From an uncultured Subdoligranulum sp. (lineage in GTDB: Bacteria > Bacillota > Clostridia > Oscillospirales > Ruminococcaceae), in NCBI RefSeq assembly GCF_963931595.1, contig NZ_OZ007030.1, positions 484,481-548,480 of the forward strand: DNA of 64,000 bases, in the 5' to 3' direction. The position numbers and the translations under genes are program-made. Every line of letters begins with the position of its first letter. The stretch's first letter is position 1. Below the pieces are notes generated by a model. It was not told the origin of the DNA. It made no database searches and was given only the letters and a program-made list of their open reading frames with translations. Positions 44,570-51,423 of this stretch are shown here, piece after piece.

Positions 44570-45224
44570 TGTTGTTTTCCCCTTCCAGAATCAATTTCGC
44601 CGCTTCGCGCAGGCCCGGCACCACCGGGGCCCCGGTCCGGCGCAGCACTTCCGGCGGTTGGTGCCCGGCGGACTGCAGCACGCAAGGCACGCCCAGCGCC
44701 CGGGCTACCTCAAAATCGTGGGTGGAGTCGCCGATCATCACGGCGCGGGCGGGGTCAAAGCCCGTTTCCCGCAGATACTGCAGCCCCAGGTCCGCCTTGC
44801 TTTTGGCGTAGATGTCGCCAAGACCCAGCAGCCGGTCAAAATACCCGGTCACGCCCCGGGCCTGCACCTGATGGCGCAGCGTGGTGATGGGGCTGGCCGA
44901 CAGGATCACCTGCCGCAGCCCGGCCCGGGCAAAGGCGTCCAGGGCTTCCCGGGCGCCGTCCGCCAGGGGACAGGCCTCGCTGGCGGGGATGTAGTCCTCC
45001 ATAAAACTGACGGCCAGCTCGTCGAAGCTGTCGCGGGAAAAATCAAACCCGGCGCGGGTGTAGTAGTCCTGCACCGGGAAACCAAAAATCGCCCGGTACT
45101 GATCGCGGTCGTACCGCTGCGGATAGCCGTAACGTGCCAGCAGACGGTTGAGCGCGTCCACGCACAGGGCTACATCATCCAGCAGGGTACCGTTCCAATC
45201 CCACAAAATCAGTTCCGGGCGCAT
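44562..45224 (-). CDS. HAD hydrolase, phosphoglycolate phosphatase-like
   Basis: A 220-residue HAD phosphatase with an alpha-helical cap. Motif I is LILWDWNGTLLDD (Trp replaces the usual Phe before the catalytic Asp-x-Asn), motif II ILSASP, the Lys in AKSKADLG and motif IV VMIGDSTHDFEVARALG. DWNGTL variants are common in this subgroup. It lies between queT and the EamA gene, 16 bases after queT, thus under the preQ1 riboswitch; a link to nucleotide salvage is possible but unproven. Confidence 0.9.
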   Translation of the reverse strand: MRPELILWDWNGTLLDDVALCVDALNRLLARYGYPQRYDRDQYRAIFGFPVQDYYTRAGFDFSRDSFDELAVSFMEDYIPASEACPLADGAREALDAFARAGLRQVILSASPITTLRHQVQARGVTGYFDRLLGLGDIYAKSKADLGLQYLRETGFDPARAVMIGDSTHDFEVARALGVPCVLQSAGHQPPEVLRRTGAPVVPGLREAAKLILEGENNNV

Positions 45225-45240
45225 AGGGTGTTACCTCAGA

Positions 45241-45843
45241 TTATTTTTCGGTAAAGATCCGCTTGAGAGCGGTGTTGGATTCAATGAGTTTGACCAGCGC
45301 CACACCCAGGATGGTGCAGCTGATCAGTTCGCCGATGCCCACCGAGATGCCGTTGGAGATGCAGAGCAGCCAGACGGGAGCACTCATGGCGGTGTAGTCG
45401 GTGAAGAAGAGGGTGATCTCAATGCCGACGATGACGGCGTTGAAGAGCACCGGCGGCAGAGAAGCCGGAATGGCCAGGCCCTTGATGCGCACGTTGCGCA
45501 GGCGGTAGGTGACCAGGCAGGCCAGCAGGGTGGCGATGGTGCCGAAGATCACGTCGATGATGGTGGAGCCGAACAGGTTGGCCAGAAAGCAGCCCAGCGT
45601 CACGCCGATGATGTACTCGGCGCCGAAGACGGGCAGCAGGCAGAGGGCCTCGGCGATGCGCACCTGGACAGCGCCGTAGCTGAAGGGGGCCAGCACCAGG
45701 CAGAGCACCACATAGACGGCGGCGATGACGGCGCAGCGCACCAGACGCTGGACCGACACATGACCATCGGTGCGGGGCAGGGCCAGACGAACGGCCAGGA
45801 AAGCCGCCACAATGGCGACAACGGACAAAAGGGCAATATACAT
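45241..45843 (-). CDS. queT: queuosine precursor transporter QueT
   Basis: A 200-residue membrane protein of the QueT family (ECF-type substrate component), importing queuosine precursors such as preQ1. Family features include VYVVLCLVLAPFSYGAVQVR, IAEALCLLPVFGAEYIIGV, LGCFLANLFGSTIIDVIFGT and LATLLACLVTYRLRN. The ATG at 45843 lies a few bases after the GGAG that ends the preQ1 riboswitch, so translation should be turned off by ligand. With queH elsewhere in the window, the organism salvages or completes queuosine. Confidence 0.95.
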   Translation of the reverse strand: MYIALLSVVAIVAAFLAVRLALPRTDGHVSVQRLVRCAVIAAVYVVLCLVLAPFSYGAVQVRIAEALCLLPVFGAEYIIGVTLGCFLANLFGSTIIDVIFGTIATLLACLVTYRLRNVRIKGLAIPASLPPVLFNAVIVGIEITLFFTDYTAMSAPVWLLCISNGISVGIGELISCTILGVALVKLIESNTALKRIFTEK

Positions 45844-45849
45844 ACAACA

Positions 45850-45945
45850 CTCCGGCGGATAGATTTTGACCGCATGCCAGACCGCCAGCCTGACACCGGT
45901 TTGCGCCGCGAAGATCGCAGCGGAGCCTAAAATCCTAAGTTGCTC
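45850..45945 (-). promoter_or_regulatory. preQ1-III riboswitch
   Basis: On the minus strand the leader begins GAGCAACTTAGGATTTTAGG, continues through CTCCGCTGCGAT, a variable stem-loop and GGCTGGCGGTC, GCGGTCAAAATC, and ends CCGCCGGAG, where GGAG is the queT ribosome site. This core matches my memory of the preQ1-III class described from Faecalibacterium-like bacteria, including the wide H-type pseudoknot elements and the sequestered Shine-Dalgarno. The gene controlled, queT, fits the ligand. Confidence 0.92.
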
Positions 45946-45956
45946 AACAAAATGCT

Positions 45957-45985
45957 ATTATAGCAAAGGAAAAAGGCAGTTGCAA
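45957..45985 (-). promoter_or_regulatory. promoter of the queT operon
   Basis: Minus strand TTGCAA (45985-45980), a 17-base spacer and TATAAT (45962-45957), placing the start just before the riboswitch. Confidence 0.85.
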
Positions 45986-46026
45986 GAGGGCATCAACCAA
46001 AATTTGACGTAACCAGGCAAACAGGC

Positions 46027-46055
46027 TTGACTTTCCCCTGCAAACCGTTTATAAT
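46027..46055 (+). promoter_or_regulatory. tRNA promoter
   Basis: TTGACT (46027-46032), a 17-base spacer and TATAAT (46050-46055), a strong promoter immediately ahead of the truncated tRNA-Leu and probably serving the intact copy too. Confidence 0.85.
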
Positions 46056-46068
46056 TCAAGAGTTACAG

Positions 46069-46109
46069 GCCGGTGTGTTGGAACTGGCAGACGAGACGGA
46101 CTCAAAATC
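46069..46109 (+). pseudogene. truncated tRNA-Leu (5' half only)
   Basis: The acceptor 5' strand GCCGGTG, the D arm and the anticodon region GGACTCAAAATC match a tRNA-Leu(CAA) closely and parallel the intact gene at 46258. After position 46109 the sequence diverges: no proper anticodon 3' stem, no T arm GGTTCGA and no 3' acceptor CACCGGC appear. It sits behind a good tRNA promoter. The break in the anticodon region suggests recombination at this point, perhaps loss of an integrated element or an unequal exchange between tandem tRNAs. Confidence 0.8.
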
Positions 46110-46185
46110 TACTTCGTAGAATGTTGGGTGCCTTGGCAAAACCCTTGATAAATCGGCGCTTTCACAACTTCATATTTTCATTTGG

Positions 46186-46250
46186 TTTTAATATCCCTCC
46201 CGCACATCCCTCCAAAATCTGAGATGTGCGGGACACAAGGGAAATTAAAA
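46186..46250. repeat. two-level inverted repeat between the tRNA copies
   Basis: Inner arms CCCGCACATC (46199-46208) and GATGTGCGGG (46223-46232) are perfect; outer arms TTTTAATATCCCT (46186-46198) and AGGGAAATTAAAA (46238-46250) pair with one shift. It has no T tail typical of a terminator and its ends resemble those of a small mobile or palindromic element. Confidence 0.7.
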
Positions 46251-46257
46251 TATAAAT

Positions 46258-46339
46258 GCCGGTGTGTCGGAATTGGCAGACGACCGCGACTCAAAATCGT
46301 GTGGAGAAATCCGTGTGGGTTCGACCCCCACCACCGGCA
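46258..46339 (+). tRNA. tRNA-Leu(CAA)
   Basis: An 82-base tRNA: acceptor GCCGGTG (46258-46264) pairs with CACCGGC (46332-46338), discriminator A at 46339, anticodon loop CTCAAAA with anticodon CAA, a class II variable arm (TGGAGAAATCC region) and T arm GTGGGTTCGACCCCCAC. The 3' CCA is not encoded. A terminator follows. Confidence 0.95.
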
Positions 46340-46344
46340 TACAA

Positions 46345-46388
46345 AAAGGCGTCCCCAGGCGTGTCCCGCCTGGGGGCGCTTTTTTGTA
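46345..46388 (+). terminator. terminator after tRNA-Leu
   Basis: A 12-bp stem (46349-46360 with 46368-46379), loop GTGTCCC, followed by TTTTTTGT. Confidence 0.93.
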
Positions 46389-46397
46389 TAGCCGTGG

Positions 46398-46621
46398 TGA
46401 GGGGTCGAACAGGGCGACGGCGCCGCAGCGCCGGAACCAACAGTCCAGTGGACTGTTGGTTAGCCCGCGGGAGACCCCATCGGCGGGGAAGGGAACGCAG
46501 AAAGCTGTGGGGGCATACGCAGTGAGGGGGCGAACAGGGCGACCCTCGGGAGACCCCACCGGCGGTAAAGGTGACGCGCAAAGCTGCGAGGGCGCACACA
46601 GGCAGGACCGAACAGGGCGAC
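46398..46621. repeat. degenerate tandem repeat with nested palindrome
   Basis: Two and a fraction copies of a unit of about 79 bases. Copy 1 is 46398-46522, copy 2 46523-46601, partial copy 3 46602-46621. GAACAGGGCGAC occurs at 46407, 46532 and 46610; CGGGAGACCCCA(T/C)CGGCGG at 46468 and 46547. Copy 1 is longer because 49 bases (46419-46467), including a perfect palindrome, replace 3 bases of copy 2. No convincing gene lies in 46389-46722; open frames here, including one reading back across the tRNA, are products of the repeat. Confidence 0.8.
46435..46461. repeat. 27-base perfect palindrome
   Basis: Arms AACCAACAGTCCA (46435-46447) and TGGACTGTTGGTT (46449-46461) around one central G. It lies within the extra segment of tandem repeat copy 1, next to a small GGCGC/GCGCC hairpin (46419-46432). 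Confidence 0.9.
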
Positions 46622-46722
46622 CCGCTCACAGGCAAGAACCCGCACCGGAACACGCGTATCAACTGCCCCGCGCATAAATTCCCCCTCCGGGTGGCATACT
46701 CCTACCCAAAGGAGGAATTTGT

Positions 46723-46944
46723 ATGTCCATGTTCAAAAAGATTTTGCTGCTGCTCGCCATCGTGGGCGGCATCAACTGGGGCATCTACGGCATCTGGGGC
46801 TTCAACGCGGTGGGATGGTTCACCGGCGGCAGCCTGACCTGGCTGGCCCGCACCATCTTCATTGTGGTGGGCGTGGCCGCACTCTGCCTGATACCCAGCC
46901 TCTTTATGGGGGACGAACCCCAGGCACAGCCTCATACCCATTGA
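46723..46944 (+). CDS. DUF378 membrane protein
   Basis: A 73-residue protein with two membrane helices and the DUF378 signature ILLLLAIVGGINWGIYGIWG followed by FNAVGWFTGG. The ribosome site AAAGGAGG is strong. The C-terminus is short and His-rich (QPHTH). Function is unknown; the family is common in Firmicutes. It stands alone between the repeat region and the minus-strand rodA. Confidence 0.88.
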   Translation: MSMFKKILLLLAIVGGINWGIYGIWGFNAVGWFTGGSLTWLARTIFIVVGVAALCLIPSLFMGDEPQAQPHTH

Positions 46945-46968
46945 AAAAGGCGGGCAACAGCCCGCCTT
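46943..46968. terminator. terminator between the DUF378 gene and rodA
   Basis: A 9-bp stem (46947-46955 with 46960-46968) with loop AACA. The minus-strand tail TTTTTC fits a rodA terminator; the plus-strand tail is weak. Confidence 0.75.
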
Positions 46969-46983
46969 ACATAGTTTATAGAG

Positions 46984-48147
46984 TTACAGCACCGGTCCCG
47001 CCTTCAGATGGCTGCTGCGGGCGTGCATGCCCACACTGAGCACCAGCCCCACGCAGAGATACATCATGACTACGCTGGAGCCGCCGGCCGAGAAGAAGGG
47101 CAGCGTCACGCCGATCACCGGCAGCACCTGCAGGTTCATGCCCAGGTTGATGACGCACTGCACGAACAGCGCAGCAAAGATGCCGGAGCAGATATACCGG
47201 CCCAGGGCGTCGGCACTGCGCAGTGCCGTGCGCAGGGTGCGCATGCAGAGGACGAACAGCAGGATCAGGGCGGCTGCGGCCCCCACAAACCCCAGCACAT
47301 TGGCAAGATACGCAAAGATGAAATCGTTCCAGGCGTTGGGTACAAAGATATGGTCACCGCTGAACAGTCCCTGCCCGGTCAGCCCGCCGGTACCGATGGC
47401 CATGGCGCCCTTGTTCTGCTGGTAGGTGATGTCCGACAGGGCCGGGTCCTCCGGGGTGAGGATGGCCATGATCCGCTGGAACTGATACCCCTTGAGCAGA
47501 TCGGGCTTGAGAAGCAGCAGCGCTCCGCCGCCTGCCACCCCGGCTGCCAGGACACCGCCCACCAGCCAGTGGGAGATCCCGCCTGCGTAGAGCATCACCA
47601 GTCCGATGCCCAGAAAGACCAGCGCCGTGCCGTCGTCCCCCTGGATGTGGATCAAAAAGGGGGGCACAAGGATGTGCAACAGCAATAGCAGCAGATTTTT
47701 CGGGCGGTTGACCTGTCCGCGCAGCTGGCTCAGATGGAGAGCCAGCGTCAGGATAAAACTGATCTTGGCCAGCTCCGCCGGCTGGAAGGTCATGCCGCCC
47801 ACCCGGTACCAGCTGTAGTTGGAGGTGCCGCCGGCGTCAAAGCCGATGGTGAGCACGCCGAAGTTCACGTTGTGGAAAAACAGGGTGGGCAGCACCAGCC
47901 CCCAGGCCACCACGGCGTGGAGGGGCCAGGCACGGGCCAGGGCGCGGTAATCCACCGTGGAGAAGACGATGGCCAGCATGACGCCCAAAAGACTGGCGAT
48001 GACCTGCACCGAGGCTTTGTTGTTGGAACCCAGCTGGCTGTACCCCAGCGAGACCAGCACCACCACGCTGAGCGCCGAGCACAGCACGCACAAAGCCAGA
48101 TACAGTACATCGACGCGGCGCAGATAACGGCGGATCAGTGGATACAT
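46984..48147 (-). CDS. rodA: RodA-type peptidoglycan glycosyltransferase (SEDS)
   Basis: A 387-residue SEDS protein for wall elongation. The start is the ATG at 48147 (MYPLIRRYLRR) after AAAGGAG; the frame continues upstream across the promoter. Motifs are FAPAELAKI-like (MTFQPAELAKISFILTLALH), HIQGDDGTALVFLGIGLVML, GTGGLTGQGLFSGDHIFVPN, AWNDFIFAYLANVLGFVGAA and LPFFSAGGSSVVMMYLCVGL. Glutamate/aspartate residues of the family are kept. Assignment as rodA against ftsW at 30943 is by motif type and is tentative. Confidence 0.88.
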   Translation of the reverse strand: MYPLIRRYLRRVDVLYLALCVLCSALSVVVLVSLGYSQLGSNNKASVQVIASLLGVMLAIVFSTVDYRALARAWPLHAVVAWGLVLPTLFFHNVNFGVLTIGFDAGGTSNYSWYRVGGMTFQPAELAKISFILTLALHLSQLRGQVNRPKNLLLLLLHILVPPFLIHIQGDDGTALVFLGIGLVMLYAGGISHWLVGGVLAAGVAGGGALLLLKPDLLKGYQFQRIMAILTPEDPALSDITYQQNKGAMAIGTGGLTGQGLFSGDHIFVPNAWNDFIFAYLANVLGFVGAAAALILLFVLCMRTLRTALRSADALGRYICSGIFAALFVQCVINLGMNLQVLPVIGVTLPFFSAGGSSVVMMYLCVGLVLSVGMHARSSHLKAGPVL

Positions 48148-48177
48148 ACAGCGGCTCCTTTCACAGATATATCTCTT

Positions 48178-48206
48178 ATTATAGCGCAACAGCGGGATTT
48201 TGACCA
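48178..48206 (-). promoter_or_regulatory. rodA promoter
   Basis: Minus strand TGGTCA (48206-48201), a 17-base spacer and TATAAT (48183-48178). Confidence 0.7.
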
Positions 48207-48222
48207 CGCCTGAGAATTAAAT

Positions 48223-48251
48223 TTTACAAATGTCCCATTGTGTACTATAAT
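48223..48251 (+). promoter_or_regulatory. promoter of the tsaE-tsaB-rpiB operon
   Basis: TTTACA (48223-48228), a 17-base spacer and TATAAT (48246-48251). It is back to back with the rodA promoter. Confidence 0.82.
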
Positions 48252-48284
48252 GAATACGACTACACAGCAAGGAGTATGACTGCC

Positions 48285-48701
48285 ATGCAGGAATATACCA
48301 CGCATTCCCGGGAAGAAACGGTAGCGCTGGGGCGCAGTTTTGCCAGGACGCTGCCGGCGGGGGCGCTCATTGCCTTTACCGGTGGACTGGGGGCCGGCAA
48401 GACGGCGTTTTGCCAGGGGCTGGCCGAAGGCCTGGGCTGCACCGACCCGGTGAGCAGCCCCACCTTTGCCATTGTGAACTACTACCGGGGCCCGCGCCCG
48501 CTGGCGCACTTTGATCTGTACCGCATCCATACCGAAAACGACCTGGCATCGGCGGGGTTCTATGATTATCTGGATATGGGGGCGGTGGTGGCCTGCGAGT
48601 GGAGCGAAAACTGCGCCGATCTGCTGGCCCAGGAGCATCCCATCCGCATCGACATCCAGCGCATTGACGACACCACCCGGCGTATCACCATTGATCAGTG
48701 A
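48285..48701 (+). CDS. tsaE: tRNA threonylcarbamoyladenosine biosynthesis ATPase TsaE
   Basis: P-loop ATPase of the t6A synthesis complex with TsaB and TsaD. A GTG at 48240 is in frame but lies upstream of the -10 box; the ATG at 48276 is too close to AAGGAG, so the ATG at 48285 (MQEYTTHSREET) is chosen, giving 138 residues. Motifs are Walker A FTGGLGAGKTAF, SSPTFAIVNYY and FDLYRI, and VVACEWSEN. tsaB follows after 50 bases; tsaD and tsaC are not in the window. Confidence 0.93.
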   Translation: MQEYTTHSREETVALGRSFARTLPAGALIAFTGGLGAGKTAFCQGLAEGLGCTDPVSSPTFAIVNYYRGPRPLAHFDLYRIHTENDLASAGFYDYLDMGAVVACEWSENCADLLAQEHPIRIDIQRIDDTTRRITIDQ

Positions 48702-48751
48702 TACAATCTGAATAAAATATAGGAAATAGTACATATTGTACAGGTGATTTT

Positions 48752-49465
48752 ATGAATATACTGGCGGTGGATACCGCGGGCAAGACGGCGGCCGTGGCTG
48801 TGGTACGGGACGACACGCTGCTGTATGAAACGCAGTGCAACAACGGCCTGACCCACAGCGAGACGCTGCTGCCCATGATCGATACGGCGCTGCGCGCCTG
48901 CGGGCTGACGGTGGCAGACCTGGATCTGCTGGCGGCTACCAACGGGCCCGGCAGCTTTACGGGGCTGCGCATCGGGCTTTCGGTGATCAAGGGACTGGCG
49001 CTGCCGCGGCAGATCCCCTGTGCGCCGGTGTCCACCATGGCGGCGCTGGCCTACGGCATGGCGGGGCAGGGGACGGTGATCGGTGCCCAGGATGCCCGCC
49101 GCGGCCAGGTGTACTGGGCGGCCTTTGATCTGGAAAGCCACAGCCGTCTGACGCCCGACGCGGCAGAACCGGTGACGGCGCTGGAAAAATTTGTACAGAG
49201 CTGTAAAAAACCGTTGTTTTTTGTTGGCGACGGTGCCGCTTTGTGCTACAATACTTATGGACAGGTGCCGGGTGTGGCCGTTTGCCCGCCCACGCTGCAG
49301 GTGCTGCGCGGGGCCGGGGTGGCATTGGCCGCCAAAGCCCTGTGGGAGCAGGGGGCCTGTGTGCCGCCCGCCCAGCTGCTGCCGGACTATCACCGGCTGA
49401 GCCAGGCGGAACGGGAGCGGGCCGCGCGAGAAAAACAACAGGGGGAAACGACCAATGCAATTTGA
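48752..49465 (+). CDS. tsaB: tRNA threonylcarbamoyladenosine biosynthesis protein TsaB
   Basis: ASKHA-fold partner of TsaD in t6A modification of ANN-decoding tRNAs. The 237-residue protein has MNILAVDTAGKTAAVAVV, LTHSETLLPMI, LLAATNGPGSFTGLRIGLSV and GAQDARRGQVYWAAF, all typical of TsaB. Its end overlaps rpiB by 11 bases, an arrangement that couples tRNA modification with a pentose phosphate enzyme on one transcript. Confidence 0.93.
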   Translation: MNILAVDTAGKTAAVAVVRDDTLLYETQCNNGLTHSETLLPMIDTALRACGLTVADLDLLAATNGPGSFTGLRIGLSVIKGLALPRQIPCAPVSTMAALAYGMAGQGTVIGAQDARRGQVYWAAFDLESHSRLTPDAAEPVTALEKFVQSCKKPLFFVGDGAALCYNTYGQVPGVAVCPPTLQVLRGAGVALAAKALWEQGACVPPAQLLPDYHRLSQAERERAAREKQQGETTNAI

Positions 49466-49907
49466 CAAACCGATCGCACTGGCTGCCGATCACGGCGGCT
49501 ATGAACTGAAAGAGGCCATCAAGGCCCACCTGGACGAACTGGGCGTGGCGTACGAGGACTTCGGCACCGATTCCACCGCCAGTGTGGACTACCCCGACTA
49601 CGCGGTGCTGGGCTGCAAGGCGGTGCAGGATGGCCGCTGTGCGCTGGTGATCCTCTGCTGCGGTACCGGCGTGGGCATGTCCATGTGTGCCAACAAGATG
49701 CAGGGCATCCGCGCCTGCTGCTGCAGCGATACCTTCAGCGCCGAGCTCACCCGTCGCCACAACAACGCCAACGCCCTGTGCCTGGGCGGCCGCGTGGTGG
49801 GCACGGGCCTTGGCTGCAAGATCGTGGACGCCTTCCTGAACGCGCCTTTTGAGGGCGGCCGTCACCAGACGCGCATCGACAAGATGATGGCGCTGCAGAA
49901 CCAGTAA
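49455..49907 (+). CDS. rpiB: ribose-5-phosphate isomerase B
   Basis: Interconverts ribose-5-phosphate and ribulose-5-phosphate. The 150-residue RpiB/LacAB protein has IALAADHGGYELKEAI, DFGTDSTASVDYPDYA, LVILCCGTGVGMSMCANKM (catalytic Cys region) and RRHNNANALCLGGRVVG. It starts inside tsaB (11-base overlap) and precedes upp by 62 bases. With upp it supplies and uses the ribose phosphate/PRPP pool. Confidence 0.95.
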   Translation: MQFDKPIALAADHGGYELKEAIKAHLDELGVAYEDFGTDSTASVDYPDYAVLGCKAVQDGRCALVILCCGTGVGMSMCANKMQGIRACCCSDTFSAELTRRHNNANALCLGGRVVGTGLGCKIVDAFLNAPFEGGRHQTRIDKMMALQNQ

Positions 49908-49969
49908 ATCTGTTTTTTGGCCTGCCGGGCAGGCTGCCGATAAAAATTGTTTGACAAGGAGACTGTACC

Positions 49970-50599
49970 ATGAGCGTTGTCGAAATCGTAGATCATCCCC
50001 TGATTCAGCACAAGATCAGCCTGATGCGGGACCGCAATACCGGCACCAAGGAATTCCGTGACCTGGCCAGCGAGGTAGCCATGCTGCTCTGCTACGAGGC
50101 CACCCGTGACCTGCCCACCGAGGAAGTGGAAGTGGAAACCCCCATCGCCCTGGCCCGCACCAAGGTGCTGGCCGGCCGCAAGCTGGCGCTGGTTCCCATC
50201 CTGCGCGCCGGCCTGGGCATGGTGGACGGCATGCTGCGCCTGATCCCCGCCGCCAAGGTGGGCCACATCGGCCTCTACCGGGACGAGGAGACCCTGAAGC
50301 CGGTGGAATACTACTGCAAGCTGCCCAGCGACATCAATGAGCGCGAGGTCATCGTGCTGGATCCCATGCTGGCCACCGGCGGCAGTGCCTCCGACGCCAT
50401 CACCCAGATCAAGAAGCGGGGCGCCAAGCACATCAAGTTCATCGGCCTCATCGCGGCTCCCGAGGGCATGAAGGCCCTGCATGAAGCCCATCCCGACGTG
50501 GATATCTACGTGGGCACCCTGGACGAGGGCCTGAACGACAACGGCTACATCGTCCCCGGCCTGGGCGACGCCGGCGACCGCATCTTCGGCACCAAGTAA
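49970..50599 (+). CDS. upp: uracil phosphoribosyltransferase
   Basis: Salvages uracil with PRPP to UMP. The 209-residue protein shows [20 protein letters not shown] at the N-terminus, [18 protein letters not shown], the PRPP loop [18 protein letters not shown] and the uracil-binding C-terminus [17 protein letters not shown]. The ribosome site AAGGAGA is good. It ends with a strong terminator. Confidence 0.97.
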   Translation: MSVVEIVDHPLIQHKISLMRDRNTGTKEFRDLASEVAMLLCYEATRDLPTEEVEVETPIALARTKVLAGRKLALVPILRAGLGMVDGMLRLIPAAKVGHIGLYRDEETLKPVEYYCKLPSDINEREVIVLDPMLATGGSASDAITQIKKRGAKHIKFIGLIAAPEGMKALHEAHPDVDIYVGTLDEGLNDNGYIVPGLGDAGDRIFGTK

Positions 50600-50616
50600 T
50601 CTGTTTACAACAAAAC

Positions 50617-50657
50617 CAAACCGGGACACGGACCTCTAAGTCCGTGTCCCGGTTTTT
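50617..50657. terminator. bidirectional terminator between upp and the Crp-family gene
   Basis: A perfect 15-bp stem (50619-50633 with 50640-50654), loop CTCTAA, TTTTTG tail on the plus strand and a T-rich tail on the minus strand. Confidence 0.92.
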
Positions 50658-50662
50658 GTCTC

Positions 50663-51334
50663 TTACAGGGAAAACTCCTCCGGCGCGGTGTGGAGCGTCA
50701 CGGTGCGCCGCTGCAGCGTCAGCAGGCCGTCCCGCTGCATGCGGGAGAGGGTGCTGCTCAGGGCGCTGCGGTCCACTCCCAGAAAATCCGCCAGCTGCTG
50801 CCGGTCAAAGGGCAACGTGAACTGCAGTCCGCCGTTCTGCACGGCCAGCGCCGAAAAGTAGGCCATGACCCGGCCCCGGATGGTCTTGGGGGCGGTGTAG
50901 AGGCTGCGCCGCGCCAGCCCCAGATTCTTCCGCGCGGCGATCTGCAAAAGGTTCTGGGCCATCCGCTGCAGCCAGGGCTCGTTGCCGGGATGGAGCAGCC
51001 GTTCAGCCGCCAGGAACAGCGCCTCGCCATCGCTGGCCGCCATCACGTTGACCAGCAGGGCCTCGCCGGGCAGACAGGCGTAGGTCTCGGCAAAGAGATC
51101 GCCCTCCCCGGCCTGTCCCAGCAGTGTCTTGCTGCCCCACACGTCCAGATGTTCAATGTGCACCCGGCCGCGGAGCACCAGACCCAGGTGGGTGATGCTG
51201 TGCCCGGCCTGCAGCAGCAGTTCCTCCTTGTGAAAGGGCTGGCGGCGGGCATCCAGCGCCGTCAGCGCCCGCTGCACCTCCCCGTCGGTCAGACCGCGGA
51301 ACAGCGGGGTGCGGGGCAGATCCTGAATTTCCAT
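50663..51334 (-). CDS. Crp/Fnr-family transcriptional regulator
   Basis: A 223-residue regulator with an N-terminal cyclic-nucleotide-binding-like jelly roll (LFRGLTDGEVQRALTALDAR, LQAGHSITHLGLVLRGRVHI, GEGDLFAETYACLPGE) and a C-terminal helix-turn-helix (RQQLADFLGVDRSALSSTLS). It lacks the Fnr cysteine set; the ligand is unknown. It is divergent from a ferredoxin-like gene and a perfect palindrome lies in between. Such Crp/ferredoxin pairs are common in anaerobes, with the regulator controlling the Fe-S protein. Confidence 0.93.
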   Translation of the reverse strand: MEIQDLPRTPLFRGLTDGEVQRALTALDARRQPFHKEELLLQAGHSITHLGLVLRGRVHIEHLDVWGSKTLLGQAGEGDLFAETYACLPGEALLVNVMAASDGEALFLAAERLLHPGNEPWLQRMAQNLLQIAARKNLGLARRSLYTAPKTIRGRVMAYFSALAVQNGGLQFTLPFDRQQLADFLGVDRSALSSTLSRMQRDGLLTLQRRTVTLHTAPEEFSL

Positions 51335-51350
51335 GGTTTTCCTCCTGCTG

Positions 51351-51366
51351 TGTTGTAACTACAACA
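51351..51366. promoter_or_regulatory. palindromic operator in the Crp-ferredoxin intergenic region
   Basis: TGTTGTAACTACAACA is a perfect 7-2-7 inverted repeat. It lies just downstream of the crp start expected from the minus-strand promoter and upstream of the ferredoxin gene; a second, partial site ATTGTAGTAA is at 51381-51390. Confidence 0.8.
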
Positions 51367-51380
51367 TACATTCTGGGCTT

Positions 51381-51409
51381 ATTGTAGTAAACTGACCTCA
51401 CAAAGTCAA
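51381..51409 (-). promoter_or_regulatory. promoter of the Crp-family gene
   Basis: Minus strand TTGACT (51409-51404), a 17-base spacer and TACAAT (51386-51381). The start would be near 51374, eight bases before the palindrome. Confidence 0.78.
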
Positions 51410-51423
51410 TACGGAGGCAAAAT

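Noticed and set aside
46245..46559. A 104-codon minus-strand frame
   Set aside because: It reads backwards through tRNA-Leu and the tandem repeat; the segment VGVEPTRISPHDFES is the familiar false translation of a tRNA antisense.
49915..49965. GCCTGCC/GGCAGGC inverted repeat between rpiB and upp as a terminator
   Set aside because: The T run precedes rather than follows the stem on the plus strand, and the loop would be only one base, so termination is unlikely.
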